Part shown: positions 1 through 9,096 of the stretch, piece by piece | Position numbering within the stretch: position 1 is the stretch's first letter | Layout: each line of letters opens with the position of its first letter | Source: Polyangiaceae bacterium | Lineage (GTDB): Bacteria; Myxococcota_A; Polyangia; Polyangiales; Polyangiaceae | Length of the DNA stretch: 64,000 bases | Assembly: GCA_019637295.1 (NCBI GenBank) | Contig: JAHBVX010000002.1 | Span: 1 to 64,000, forward strand | Direction of reading: 5' to 3' | Position numbers and translations under genes: made by a program | The notes under the pieces: generated by a model | The model's input: the letters and a program-made list of their open reading frames with translations, nothing else | Databases searched by the model: none | What the model was told of the DNA's origin: nothing

Positions 1-312
1 ACCATCAACGAAGGGCTCGACCAGATCGAGCCGCTCGCGGACGCCTCGCCGCCCAATCTCGTCGAGCTCGCGAATCGGTACGACGCGCTGGCCGAACGGG
101 TGCGGGGGCTGTCCTTCTCCGAGGCGAGCGTGGAGAAGGCCGCCGCAGACTACGCGACGCTGCTCGAGGACACCGCGCGCGCGCTCGACCCGAGCCGGCC
201 CGCGCCTGGACCCGACGCTGGCCGGAGCCAGCTGCGCCCCGTGCTCGCCAACGTGATCAAGCGCGAGAGGCCGCTCGTTGGCCGCATCGAGGGGCTCTGC
301 CAGTCGCCCTGA
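1..312 (+). CDS. 3' end of an unknown protein
   Basis: The reading frame is open from the first base of the window and stops at 312, so only the last 103 residues are seen. They are rich in Glu, Ala and Leu with heptad-like spacing (LVELANRYDALAERV near the start), suggesting helical or coiled-coil structure. They end in a basic segment (VIKRERPLVGRIEGL). I do not recognise a family. Bases 50-72 and 272-353, covering parts of this gene and its 3' flank, reappear at 3477-3581, so this locus has been partly duplicated. The gene probably once lay convergent to, and directly beside, the gene that now ends at 3553. Confidence 0.6.
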   Translation, partial: TINEGLDQIEPLADASPPNLVELANRYDALAERVRGLSFSEASVEKAAADYATLLEDTARALDPSRPAPGPDAGRSQLRPVLANVIKRERPLVGRIEGLCQSP

Positions 313-353
313 GGTCGACGCGGCTCCGGGCTTCTTTCGCTTCTTCTTGACGG
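272..353. repeat. Left copy of 82-bp direct repeat flanking a decayed island
   Basis: These 82 bases match 3500-3581 in the same orientation with about four mismatches and no gap. The copy spans the last codons of the partial gene ending at 312, plus about 40 bases resembling the 3' end of the gene that stops at 3553. That layout is expected if two convergent genes were once adjacent and the junction was duplicated by an insertion. A second identical stretch, 50-72, pairs with 3477-3499. Confidence 0.8.
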
Positions 354-929
354 CGGGGACCAGGGACCTGCGAGTCGGTGCAGTGCACGGAGGCGCCAGT
401 TGCCCGAGTTACACGTTCCTCGGACTCGGCGCGGGCTCGTGTTGTCCCGTGTGCTTCTCGGAAGAGCGTTCTGTCCCGGGCAAACACCCTGCGCCGAACT
501 GACGTTTCCCCCCCGGGACGCGAGCGACGCCGACCCGTGCTGCACCTGTGAGCCCTGAATGGCCAGCGGACAGGCCCATGTCCCGTGCCGTGGAAGCCAG
601 CCCCGTGGATGTCGTGCAGACGCGGTCACGTCGGTTGCGCGCCGATCGTCGGTCATGGTCTTGCTCCCTGCACCGATGCTGAAGACGTGGACGTCGCGCA
701 AGGACGCAGCAGATCGTCGCCCGGTGACGTAGTCCTCATCGACCACGAGGGGGAGGCCCAGAATCAACGCTCCACCGCAAGCCGTTTAGGCGGGACACCG
801 GACACGTCCTCGGATGCCTTGCCCTTCGCCGTGGTCTCGCTCGATGGCAAGTCAACCGCTATTGCATCCTGCGATGACCTCGTCGCGCAGCGCCAAACCG
901 GTGAGGATCCGAGCGCGTTGGTCGGTGCG
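354..929. other. Non-coding decayed stretch
   Basis: No frame here has a convincing domain, ribosome binding site or consistent codon bias. Open frames exist on both strands, as expected in GC-rich DNA, but their translations are low-complexity Arg/Ser/Pro-rich and match nothing I recognise. The stretch lies between the left direct repeat and the transposase remnant and is best read as degenerate accessory DNA. Confidence 0.5.
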
Positions 930-1240
930 GTGCGCACCATCACAAGCACCCTGCTCAGTAACTCCGCCAAGCCCTGCATCGACGTTGGCAACAACTACCG
1001 CCGCGAGGTGCTCGACAAGGTCATCAACCACTTCACCAAGAACGCCACCCGCATGTGCCACAAGCAGCTCCGCAGCGAGGACCTGCCGATCGGCAGCGGT
1101 GTGATCGAGGGCGCCGTGCGCCATCTCGTCGGCGTGCGGCTCGACGGACCCCGCATGCGCTGGGGACGCGACCGCGCCGAGGCCGTCCTCCATCTACGCT
1201 GCGTCCTCATCAGCGGACAGTGGGCCCGCCTTCGATGCCG
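930..1240 (+). pseudogene. ISKra4-type transposase, C-terminal remnant
   Basis: The translation contains a helical segment (VINHFTKNATRMCHK) followed by LPIGSGVIEGAVRHLV, then MRWGRDRAEAVLHLR and a short tail. The order 'IGSGVxEGAxRHLV ... MRW ... AxAxLxLR' is the signature of the C-terminal end of DDE transposases of the ISKra4 group. The catalytic N-terminal two thirds and the inverted repeats are absent, and the frame upstream of about 930 does not look like a transposase. It is therefore a remnant and not an active element. It sits inside the island bounded by the 82-bp repeats, consistent with past mobility of that segment. Confidence 0.65.
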
Positions 1241-1365
1241 CCCTCGCCGCGCAGCCCACCTTCCGACTTCGCGCACAGCCCATCCCGACGCGGACCCACG
1301 ATGCGAAACCGGTGAAGTCGAAGGCCGCGTAACTGAGCGTGATGAAAGTAGGATCTGCACCCCAC

Positions 1366-2302
1366 TCACTCCGACGCCACCGCATCCGCGCAGCAGCGGA
1401 TGCCCCGGAAAGAGTAGATCGCTCGGACGCTTGGGAAATTAGTGGTCGCCGCGCAGTCCTTGTCCTGGTCCGCCGGCTCCTCCGCGCCGCTGCCAGACGC
1501 GGTGCAACTCGCTCCGCCGCTCTTGGGCGTATAGCAGACGTTGTGCCACTCGCGGACGCTGCCCATCAGATCGTAGACCTCGTCATAAGGTGGGGTTGCT
1601 CCGTGGCACGCGTTGTCGGTGAGGTCGGTGACGTCGAAGGCCTTGGCGTCGGCCTGGATGGCGGTGCGATCGATGCAGCGCCCTTGAACGAAGGCGTCGC
1701 CGTAGGGGTACTTCGTGGTCCCACCCTGAGTGCAGGCGTTGAACCACTCCGACTGCGTAGACTTGCCGATGGCGACCGCCTCCTCGTACGTGGCCGACAC
1801 GGACGCGCCCTTGCCGCCGGCGCCCACCGGCCCGCACAGGCGCTTGCCTGCCCAGGCGCAGTAGGCGAAGGCGTCGCAGAAGTCCACGCAGCGCAGGCGA
1901 AGCCGGGGTTGTCCTGCAGGGCTTTCAGGTGTGCTCCGAGCAAGCGTTGCCGCTCGGGGTGTCCGTCTCCGGATCTTCCAGCTCCGGCACGTAGCTGTCG
2001 TTCCAGTCGCAGACCTCGGGCTGGCCGCTGGTGTCCTGCTGCTTCGCCTTCACGAAGGCGTCGTACTCCCCAAAGGTCACCTCGCGCTGATCCATGCAGT
2101 AGTGGCTACCGTCCGTCGCCGTGAGGCGAACGAGCTTGGCCCCGGGCAGCCCCTCGGGGCAGGTGTCCTTCGGGCCCGACACCGCCGCGTCCCCTCCCGA
2201 GCCGCCCCCGGGCTCCGGCTCCACCTTTGGCTTGTCCGCGCACGCGACGAGCCCGAACGCCACCAGCGCCGCGCTCGCCACGATGAACCTGGACTTGGTC
2301 AT
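1366..2302 (-). pseudogene. FGE-sulfatase-domain lipoprotein, broken by two frameshifts
   Basis: The start at 2302 has a good ribosome binding site (AGGAG) and a lipoprotein signal peptide (lipobox VACADK). The protein then runs through YCMDQREVTFGEYDAFV, a typical opening of the formylglycine-generating-enzyme/sulfatase-modifying fold. The frame breaks near 1930 (CAC ACC instead of a single CAC, two extra bases) and again near 1893 (about five extra bases, GCTGC, after GCC TGC). Beyond these, the original frame resumes as VDFCDAFAYCAWAGKRLC, with QSEWFNACT, LMGSVREW and FRGIRCC near the C-terminus, the standard landmarks of the family. Both lesions look like small tandem duplications. An intact relative sits at 3553-4734. 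Sequencing error is possible, but two independent lesions inside a decayed island favour a true pseudogene. Confidence 0.75.
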
Positions 2303-2321
2303 GTCTCGCTCCTTTGCATCA

Positions 2322-2690
2322 TTAGAAGAATACAGCCCGCTCGTTGTTCACGTTTCGGTACGACTCGGTGCCGTAGTTCGAGTTGCTGTGAACCCAGTTC
2401 ACGGTGCCGTAGTTCGGATCGATGGCCATGATCTCGGCCTTGCCGTTGAGCGGTGCCTCTGCCCCGTGAACTCGACGTAACGGAAGTCATCGGGGCATCA
2501 CGGAGCTGCGTCGTCGTCGACATCGTACGCGCCGGAGGGTGGTTCCGCGTCCAACGCGTATTCGTACGCGAGCATGTCAGAGAAGCGAGAGAAGGCGTCT
2601 GCGAAGTCCACCACCATGAACTCGCGCGTTCCGCCCAGTTGGTCTCCGCGACTGCCCCGACCCGTCGGTAATGCACGCGCAGGGACTTCC
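2322..2690 (-). pseudogene. Remnant of an unknown gene upstream of the broken FGE gene
   Basis: Reading the minus strand, a coding-like frame runs GGTREFMVVDFADAF and LAYEYALDAEPPSGAY, then meets an in-frame TGA near 2510. It continues as CPDDFRYVEFT, shifts frame by one base near 2465, and continues as NGKAEIMAIDPNYGTVNWV and SNYGTESYRNVNNERAVFF to a TAA at 2322-2324. The twin NYGT motifs are striking. I do not recognise the family. The stop is 20 bases before the ATG of the broken FGE gene, so the two probably formed one operon. The 5' part is missing, cut off near the end of vapC. Confidence 0.5.
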
Positions 2691-2705
2691 GTCCCGCCGG
2701 GGCGC

Positions 2706-3134
2706 TCATCGCAATGGGTTCTTCCACCTCAGCCCAGGGAAACGAGCGAAATCGGCGTCGTTCGAATGCAGCTCGGCCTGATGCTCGATGGCCAGGGCCG
2801 CGAGGTGCGTGTCGGTCGTCAAGCTCGCGGCTACGCCGGTAGCTCGGAACAGCCCTTCTACGATCGTCAGGTGGCGAGGCCCCGGCTCGACGATGGCGAC
2901 GGAGCTCTGCTCAGTCCAGCCGCGCACGTAGCCTAGCGCCTCCAGACCCGAAAGCGGCTGAGCGAGGACTGACGGGTGCGTGACAAGCCGGATGAAGCCA
3001 AACACTACTGCCCACGGCAACCCGACCGGTTGCTCGCGATTGACGCTATCCTCCCACCACTGGCGGGCGGGGACGTGTAGAGGTGCCGCGAAATTGTACG
3101 CGTACACCAGCAGGTTCACGTCGGGGATGATCAT
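2706..3134 (-). CDS. vapC: VapC-type PIN-domain toxin (ribonuclease)
   Basis: This 142-residue protein has the PIN-domain layout of VapC toxins. An acidic residue sits in the first strand (IIPDVNLLVYAY, Asp5). A middle helix follows (WAVVFGFIRLVTHP), then TTDTHLAALAIEH and a last acidic cluster (SNDADFARFPGL). VapC toxins are metal-dependent ribonucleases that cut tRNA or rRNA. The start codon overlaps the stop of the upstream antitoxin gene by four bases (ATGA), the usual vapBC coupling. The length is normal and no lesion is visible, in contrast to the broken genes beside it, so the pair is probably still functional. Confidence 0.88.
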   Translation of the reverse strand: MIIPDVNLLVYAYNFAAPLHVPARQWWEDSVNREQPVGLPWAVVFGFIRLVTHPSVLAQPLSGLEALGYVRGWTEQSSVAIVEPGPRHLTIVEGLFRATGVAASLTTDTHLAALAIEHQAELHSNDADFARFPGLRWKNPLR

Positions 3135-3388
3135 CGCCCGCCGAGGCCGTCCCGGATTTCGAGCTCGTCCACCAGTTGGTTCAGCTTCACCGGGTCCACA
3201 CCCGTCCGAAACGCACTGTCGAACGGCTCGACCCGGAATGGCGTTCGCCGCCGGAGCGGGCGTTCCTGCGCAGCTAACCCCCGACGGATCGCCTGGTTGA
3301 CCACGGTCTTGAGGCTCGCCCCCTGCTTGGTCGCCAGCCGGCGAAGCTTCTCGGTCAGATCGTCGTCGAGGTCGATTGTGGTGCGCAC
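3131..3388 (-). CDS. vapB: VapB-type ribbon-helix-helix antitoxin
   Basis: From a GTG at 3388 the protein is 85 residues. It begins VRTTIDLDDDLTEKLRRLA, the beta-strand and first helix of a ribbon-helix-helix DNA-binding domain, then GASLKTVVNQAIRRGL, the second helix. The C-terminal half (EPFDSAFRTGVDPVKLNQL) is the kind of extended arm that wraps the VapC toxin. A longer frame opens at 3460, but its extra N-terminus breaks the normal family start. Such antitoxins usually repress their own operon; I cannot identify the operator by eye. Confidence 0.85.
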   Translation of the reverse strand: MRTTIDLDDDLTEKLRRLATKQGASLKTVVNQAIRRGLAAQERPLRRRTPFRVEPFDSAFRTGVDPVKLNQLVDELEIRDGLGGR

Positions 3389-3476
3389 CAACGCATACTG
3401 ATGCGCTGATCGGATGATGTCAATGTGCGCAGCCCGCTCGCGACCGCGAGCGCGCTCCAACTACCCCCCTTCCATG

Positions 3477-3581
3477 CGCCCAATCTCGTCGAGCTCGCGC
3501 GCTCGTTGGCCGCAGCGAGGGGCGCTGCCAGGCGCCCTGAGGTCGACGCGGCTCAGGGCTTCTTTCGCTTCTTCTTGACGG
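3477..3581. repeat. Right copy of direct repeat, internally deleted
   Basis: Bases 3477-3499 are identical to 50-72 and bases 3500-3581 match 272-353 (about four differences). The 199 bases that separate these two blocks on the left side are missing here. The right copy is thus a collapsed version of the left gene's 3' part joined to the 3' end of the gene stopping at 3553. This marks the right edge of the decayed island. Confidence 0.8.
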
Positions 3582-4734
3582 GCTTGGGCACCCGTCGCTC
3601 CTTCGGTCCGATGCTCACGAGCCCCCAGCCGTAGCGGATCAGCGTGCGGAAGTTGCCGAGCTCGTCGCCGCCGAACAGCCACAGATCCGAGGCGGCAACG
3701 TCCGTGTGCAACGTCGGCGCCCAGTGCCCGCTCGATACCCAGCCGAGCATCTGCGGCTTGTCGAGCACGATGCGCGTGATGAGCACGCCGCACGCGGGCT
3801 CCTTCCCGAGCCCCGCACACCCGCCGAACACGAGCAGCTCCTCGTTGCCTATCGGACGCCACACCCACACCCGCTCGATACCGAATCGCTCCGCGCCGAC
3901 CTCCTGCTTCGCGTTCTCGGGCATCGCCTCCACCGCCAGCGCAGCGAGCGCCTTGTCGTAGCTCTCCCGCAGCTCGAGCTTGCGCCCTCGCTTCACGTCG
4001 AGCACCACCTCCGCCTCGTTCTTTGGGCCGGCACAGCAGCGAAAGCCGATGGTGCCGCTGCGAACTCGGGGCGGGCGTCCCATGGCGTTGGCGCAGCGCC
4101 CGACGAGCTCGCCCGAAGCCGCGTTACCGCCCCGCAGCGCGCCCAGCTCGTCCGGAGGCGCCCCGCGACCCCAGGGGCTGGACGTCCACTCCCAGATCCC
4201 GCCGTGCATGTCGTGGGTGCCCCACTCGCTCCGACACCCGACCAAGAGCCCCGCGGGCCTCAGGGCAGCGGCCTTGCCGGTACCGCAACGCTCCGCGCGG
4301 TAGACGTCGCCGTACTCGTAGGTGTTGTTCTGCGGACCCTTGCACGCGCGCTCCCACTCGAGCTCGCTGCACAGCCGCTTGCCTTGCTCGGCGCACAGCG
4401 CCCCGGCCTCCTCCCTATTGACGTTCGAGTGCGGTATGGCCCCCTCCTCGTTCGGGAACGGGAACACATCGATGTAGAAGCCCTGCAGGATGACCTGCTC
4501 GCCGGGCATTTCTTCGTCCGCGATGCGTGGCAGACGATCGGGTGGCGTCCCGGCGACCAGTGCACCTTTGGGTATCCACACCATGCCCTTGCGCGGCACC
4601 GGCGGCGCTTCGGGTAGGCCCTGAACCATGCTCGCCGCGCCGCTGGGCAGCGGCGGACTCGACGGTCTCTCCGAGTCACGACACGACGCACACACGAGCG
4701 CGAGCGCCAGGGCCGCATCGCGCGGCCGTGTCAT
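3553..4734 (-). CDS. FGE-sulfatase-domain lipoprotein-like protein
   Basis: The protein has 393 residues. The N-terminus is a signal peptide with a Cys suited to lipidation (LVCASCRDS). Residues about 45-245 carry the formylglycine-generating-enzyme fold: [13 protein letters not shown] at the start, then [40 protein letters not shown], and IGFRCC at the end. Many myxobacterial proteins with this fold are exported structural or binding proteins and not true formylglycine enzymes; I see no clear evidence for catalysis. The C-terminal 150 residues are unrecognised and end in a Lys-rich tail. The start overlaps the stop of the NtrC-type regulator by four bases (ATGA), so it is the last gene of a four-gene operon. 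Its 3' end is partly duplicated at 313-353. Confidence 0.8.
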   Translation of the reverse strand: MTRPRDAALALALVCASCRDSERPSSPPLPSGAASMVQGLPEAPPVPRKGMVWIPKGALVAGTPPDRLPRIADEEMPGEQVILQGFYIDVFPFPNEEGAIPHSNVNREEAGALCAEQGKRLCSELEWERACKGPQNNTYEYGDVYRAERCGTGKAAALRPAGLLVGCRSEWGTHDMHGGIWEWTSSPWGRGAPPDELGALRGGNAASGELVGRCANAMGRPPRVRSGTIGFRCCAGPKNEAEVVLDVKRGRKLELRESYDKALAALAVEAMPENAKQEVGAERFGIERVWVWRPIGNEELLVFGGCAGLGKEPACGVLITRIVLDKPQMLGWVSSGHWAPTLHTDVAASDLWLFGGDELGNFRTLIRYGWGLVSIGPKERRVPKPVKKKRKKP

Positions 4735-6155
4735 GGTGGATCCGAACGGTCGTCTCGCTCCCTGAGCGAGAGCTCCTTCATCTTGAGCTGCAGTCCCTTG
4801 CGCGAGATCTTGAGCAGGCGCGCCGCGTGCGTGACGTTGCCACCGGTCTGCTCGAGGGCGCGCACGATCAGGTGGCGCTCCAGGCGGCTCATCGCGGCCT
4901 TGACCTGCTCCTTCAGGCCGTCGCTGGCGTCGGTGTCCTGGCTGAGGGCAGGGCCCGGCGGCGGCTCGGAGTCTTGGCGCACGTCGAGCGGGAGGTCTTG
5001 GGCCAGGACGACGTCGCGATCCGAGAACAGGATGGCTCGCTCCATGACGTTCTCGAGCTCGCGGATGTTCCCGGGCCAGGGGTAGCGCGCGAGCAGCGCG
5101 GCGGCCTCCGGGTGCACCGACTTCACGCTCTTCTTCAGGCGGGCGTTGAACTTCTTGAGGAAGTGCGTAACGAGTGGCTCGATGTCTTCCTTGCGTTCGC
5201 GCAGCGAGGGCAAGCGGATGGGGACGACGTTCAGCCGGTAGTACAGGTCTTCGCGGAACGCGCCCTGGGCAATCTCGCGTTTGAGATCGCTGTTGGTCGC
5301 TGCCACCAGCCGCACGTCGACACGCAGCGTCTTGATGCCGCCGACACGTTCGAACTCGCTCTCCTGCAGCGCCCGCAGGAGCTTGACCTGCATCTCGACG
5401 GGGATGCTCCCGATCTCGTCGAGAAACAGCGTTCCGCCGCTGGCCAGCTCGAAGCGCCCGGGCTTGGAGGTGACGGCCCCGGTGAACGCGCCCCGCTCGT
5501 AGCCGAACAGCTCGCTCTCCATCAGGTCGCGAGGGATGGCGGCACAGTTCACCTTGATGAAGGGCTTGTCCCGCCGGGACGAGTTCTCGTGCAGCGCGCG
5601 CGCTACGAGCTCCTTGCCCGTGCCGCTCTCGCCCGAGATGAGCACGGTGGTGGGGGTGTCTGCCACCCGCGCGATCACGTCGTAGATGGCCAGGATCCCC
5701 GGACTCATGCCGATGATCCCGTAACGCGCGTCCGCCTGGGGAGCGCCGCTGGGCTGTCGCGTCGCTTCGTGGCCCGCCAAGTCCCGGGTTCGCAGCGCCT
5801 TGCGCACGATGGCGCGTACTTCGGACTGGTCGAACGGCTTGGTGATGAAGTCGAAAGCCCCGGTCTTGAGCGCTTCTACCGCGTTGTCCACGGTGCCATG
5901 CGCGGTGATCATCACGACGGGCAGCGTGTCGTCGATCTCCACCGCCTGACGCAGCAGCTCCATGCCATCGATGCGGGGCATGCGCAAATCCGTGATTACC
6001 AGGTCGATGTGGTGATCCCGCAGCAAGGCCAGAGCCTGCTCACCGTCCTCGGCGGTGTGCACATCGTAGCCGTCCCGCGCCAGCTGCGCGGCCAGCACCT
6101 TGCGCAGATTGGGCTCGTCATCCACGACCAGGATCTGTTTCTTCTCCGGCAGCAT
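4731..6155 (-). CDS. NtrC-family sigma-54 response regulator
   Basis: This 474-residue cytoplasmic transcription activator has three parts. A receiver domain covers residues 1-125, with acidic pocket VVDDE and phosphoacceptor Asp in [10 protein letters not shown]. An AAA+ sigma-54 interaction domain covers about 150-385, with Walker A GESGTGKE, contact loop GAFTGA and Walker B LFLDEIG. The C-terminus is a Fis-type helix-turn-helix ([19 protein letters not shown]). I chose the ATG at 6155 because it has a strong ribosome binding site (AGAGGGAG) and starts directly before the receiver; a longer frame to 6212 overlaps the upstream gene. No histidine kinase is adjacent, so it is an orphan regulator co-transcribed with three exported proteins. 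Confidence 0.93.
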   Translation of the reverse strand: MLPEKKQILVVDDEPNLRKVLAAQLARDGYDVHTAEDGEQALALLRDHHIDLVITDLRMPRIDGMELLRQAVEIDDTLPVVMITAHGTVDNAVEALKTGAFDFITKPFDQSEVRAIVRKALRTRDLAGHEATRQPSGAPQADARYGIIGMSPGILAIYDVIARVADTPTTVLISGESGTGKELVARALHENSSRRDKPFIKVNCAAIPRDLMESELFGYERGAFTGAVTSKPGRFELASGGTLFLDEIGSIPVEMQVKLLRALQESEFERVGGIKTLRVDVRLVAATNSDLKREIAQGAFREDLYYRLNVVPIRLPSLRERKEDIEPLVTHFLKKFNARLKKSVKSVHPEAAALLARYPWPGNIRELENVMERAILFSDRDVVLAQDLPLDVRQDSEPPPGPALSQDTDASDGLKEQVKAAMSRLERHLIVRALEQTGGNVTHAARLLKISRKGLQLKMKELSLRERDDRSDPP

Positions 6156-6163
6156 GGCTCCCT

Positions 6164-7471
6164 CTACCGACAGCGCGAGCCTCGCTGATCGGCGCGCAAC
6201 AACTTCGAGCAATAGAAGAGCATCGCCTTGGCCGCGCCAGGCGCGCCGGCCACGAGCAAGTCTCGGCTGCTCTGCGGCGCAAACACGACGGCCTCTCCGA
6301 GCCGATCGCCGCTGGACGCGGACGCAACGAAGCGCGCCTCGGTGAGGAAGTCGGGGTGGTCGCCCTCCACGTCGAACACCAGCACGGCGCCGCCGTTCGC
6401 CTCGCCGCGAACGGTCATGCCGGGTGCGCCGACGACCACTTCGCCGTCGCCGTCCCCGTCGATGTCACCGACCGCGATGCTCTCGCCGAAGCGGCCCGGG
6501 CAGGCGCTGACGTCGGCCGTCTCACGACACGACAACGTCGCGAGCGCCGAGTCCGCGGCGGGAGTGCAGCTTCCGCCGCTGGCCGCCTGAACCGCAGCGC
6601 CGCTCACCACCAGCACGCCAGCGTCGCCTGCGACCACCAGCTCATCCGCGCCGTCGCCGTCGACGTCTCCCGCGGCCAAGGTCCGGCCGAACCCGGGCGC
6701 CGCGCTGAAGCAACCCATCAGCGTGCCGCTGGCATCGAACAGGAACACCTGGCCGCCGGCCGGTGCGCTCACCGCGAAGCGGCGCTGCCCGCCAGCGCGC
6801 AGCACCGCCACCGCGTCGCCAAAATCACCAGCTGCCGGCGCCGCCACCAGCTCCACGAACCCGGTGGAGAGCGGGGGGTAGAGCCACGCCTTGCCGCCGC
6901 TGCCCGCCACGAGCGCCGCTGACTGGTACGCCGGCTCGCTCTTCTGCGCGCCGATCGTCACCGCGTCGCTGGCGAGCCGCAGGGGGCCAGCCGTAGTCAG
7001 CCCGGCGGGTACGGCCAGGGCGGTCACCAGGCGGTTCTGTTGCGCCTCGGTGCAGCCCCCGATCAGCGAGAGCTCCCCGCCGGAGTCCGCCGGACCCCAG
7101 CCCGGAAACCAGCACGCCTGGCGCAGACCCGAGCCTACGGTCTGAGCCCGCGCCAGGCCGGCCGCGCTGCGACCGACGACGCAGCCGCCGCCGGTGCACT
7201 GACCGAAGTCGAAGGCGTTGGTGTTCGCCTGCTCACCCTGACCGACGCTGAACACCGCCGCGCCGTTGGCGCCGCCGGGCGCGCCCGCGACCAGCACCAG
7301 CACGCGATCGCCGTCCGCGAGAGCCGCCAGCGCCGAACCGAACCCCTTGACGCTGCCGGGGCGAGTCAGCACCACGACCGACGCGTTGGACTCCACGTCC
7401 CCGAAGCGGGACCAGGAGCAGGCCGAGGCCGCGATCGCCAGGCCGAGCGCGGCGCCCATCCAGCCACGCAT
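6164..7471 (-). CDS. FG-GAP repeat (integrin-like propeller) lipoprotein
   Basis: This 435-residue exported protein has a lipoprotein signal (GLAIAASAC) followed by repeated blades such as [31 protein letters not shown] and [17 protein letters not shown]. The DxDxDG loops are calcium-binding sites of FG-GAP/integrin-alpha type beta-propellers, which usually bind ligands or other proteins outside the cell. The stop of the upstream gene and this start share one base (TGATG), and the next gene begins eight bases after this stop, so it is translationally coupled in the operon. Confidence 0.85.
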   Translation of the reverse strand: MRGWMGAALGLAIAASACSWSRFGDVESNASVVVLTRPGSVKGFGSALAALADGDRVLVLVAGAPGGANGAAVFSVGQGEQANTNAFDFGQCTGGGCVVGRSAAGLARAQTVGSGLRQACWFPGWGPADSGGELSLIGGCTEAQQNRLVTALAVPAGLTTAGPLRLASDAVTIGAQKSEPAYQSAALVAGSGGKAWLYPPLSTGFVELVAAPAAGDFGDAVAVLRAGGQRRFAVSAPAGGQVFLFDASGTLMGCFSAAPGFGRTLAAGDVDGDGADELVVAGDAGVLVVSGAAVQAASGGSCTPAADSALATLSCRETADVSACPGRFGESIAVGDIDGDGDGEVVVGAPGMTVRGEANGGAVLVFDVEGDHPDFLTEARFVASASSGDRLGEAVVFAPQSSRDLLVAGAPGAAKAMLFYCSKLLRADQRGSRCR

Positions 7472-9096
7472 CAGAAACGCCCTCCGAAGCCGATCCCGCC
7501 GAGCTCGGGGCCGACCAGGGGCCCGACGTCCCAGCGTCTCCGCGCCTGGGGTCGGGGAGCTGGTGGCCGCGCCGACGGGGCCGCGGTGCCCGCGTCCGCC
7601 GGCTCCTGCGGGCGAAACACCCGCGCGCCAGAGTCCGGCAGTGGATCACGGATGAAGTTGTAGGTGGCGAGCGCCGCCAGCACCCCGCCCAGCGCGAAGC
7701 CGACGTCCGCGCCGACGGCGAACAGCCGCCCGCGGTTGATGCGCTCGTCGTCGCTCTCGATGACCCCGGCCCGACGGTCCGCCTCCACCTCGTCGTACAG
7801 CTGGTTCGACTTCAGCCCGAGGTAGGTCCCGGTGCCCAGGAACACCGCGCCGATGATGGCCTGCGTCCACGCCGCGCCGCGCGGATACTTCGGCACCAGC
7901 TCGGCGCGCAGAGGCAGGACCTGCCCGCGGGGGATGGTCACCTCCCCCTCGTAGGTCTTGTAGCCGTCGGCGCGGATGACGACGCGGCTCGGACCCGAGG
8001 GCAAGCGGCGCTCGAGCGGGACCTGCCCGCTCTGCCAGACGCCGATGGGCTTGCCGTCAACCTCGACGCGGATCGTGGGCGCGTTCGAGTCCACCCGCAG
8101 CACGCCGAAGCGCTCCCGCACGAGAGTGACCTGCAGCTCCACCTGCTGCGCTTGCTCGATCTGCACCGTCTTGACGAATGGGTCGAACCCCGGCGCCTCC
8201 ACCAGCAGCGCGTACTGTCCGCGTGGCACCAGCTCACCGTAGGGCGTGCGCCCCCACACGGGCTTCTGCTTCTTCGGATCATCCAGGTAGATGCGCGCGC
8301 CCTCGACGTTGGCCACTACCCGCAGAAAACCCATGAACTTGCCCTGCGACAGGTTGGCCCGGAAATGAAACACGCGCCCGGCTTCGACGCGGATCTCCGT
8401 GTCCGTCGGGTTCAGGTCGCGATACTTCTCCACGACCAGGTGGTAGTCGCCCTCGTCGACGCCGAGGCTGAGAGGCGCGGGCCGATTGGCCAGCTCCACC
8501 CACCCGGCGTTCGCCGATCCAACGCTGAAGCGCGGCGCGCCGGGCGCCGTCTTCTTGAACAGGCGTACCGGGGCACCGGTGGGTTCGGTCTCGACGATGA
8601 CCAGGCTCTTGGTGTCGCTGGGCGGCAAGTCGACGGGCATGGCTGGCGGCTTCTCGGGCGGCGCGTCGGCGTCGCCTCCAGCGTCGGGATCGCCGGGCGG
8701 GGCGCCCGCGTCCGCGGCGGCCTGCACCGCCGCGTCCGCCGCCTCGAGCTTGCCGACGCGTTCCTTCACGCTCACTGCGTCCGAGGCATCCGGATCCGCG
8801 TCGAGGTACGCCCGCAGCTTGGCAGCAGCGTCGCCCGGGCGCTGTAGCTTCTCGTAGCAGACGCCGGCGTTGAACAAGAAGGCTGGGTATCGATGCCGCT
8901 CGAAGCCGTGCTCGAAGCTCTTCGCAGCGGCTTCGTAGTTGCGGGCAGCGAACAACGCCTGACCTTTCTCCATGTCCACCCGGATGGCAGCCAGGGACTT
9001 CGAGTCGAGCTGCGCGCGGCTCTGCGCCGACGCCCAGGAGGAGACCAGCACTCCCAGCAGGAGCAAGACCCCAAGCCATCGTCGACCTACCGTCAC
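7471..9096 (-). CDS. TPR and PEGA-domain exported protein
   Basis: From a GTG at 9096 the protein is 541 residues with a clear signal peptide (RRWLGVLLLLGVLVSSWASA). An N-terminal TPR-like section follows (FAARNYEAAAKSFEHGF), then an Ala/Asp/Pro-rich linker. Three PEGA-type beta modules come next (KSLVIVETEPTGAPVRLF; LRVVANVEGARIYLDD; LRVDSNAPTIRVEVDGKPIG). Near the C-terminus two hydrophobic segments flank a polar loop (AIIGAVFLGTGTYLGL and VGFALGGVLAALATY). PEGA modules typically mediate surface or envelope attachment. The open frame runs back to 9213, but that extension lacks a signal sequence and a ribosome binding site. It is the first gene of the four-gene operon. Confidence 0.82.
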   Translation of the reverse strand: MTVGRRWLGVLLLLGVLVSSWASAQSRAQLDSKSLAAIRVDMEKGQALFAARNYEAAAKSFEHGFERHRYPAFLFNAGVCYEKLQRPGDAAAKLRAYLDADPDASDAVSVKERVGKLEAADAAVQAAADAGAPPGDPDAGGDADAPPEKPPAMPVDLPPSDTKSLVIVETEPTGAPVRLFKKTAPGAPRFSVGSANAGWVELANRPAPLSLGVDEGDYHLVVEKYRDLNPTDTEIRVEAGRVFHFRANLSQGKFMGFLRVVANVEGARIYLDDPKKQKPVWGRTPYGELVPRGQYALLVEAPGFDPFVKTVQIEQAQQVELQVTLVRERFGVLRVDSNAPTIRVEVDGKPIGVWQSGQVPLERRLPSGPSRVVIRADGYKTYEGEVTIPRGQVLPLRAELVPKYPRGAAWTQAIIGAVFLGTGTYLGLKSNQLYDEVEADRRAGVIESDDERINRGRLFAVGADVGFALGGVLAALATYNFIRDPLPDSGARVFRPQEPADAGTAAPSARPPAPRPQARRRWDVGPLVGPELGGIGFGGRF

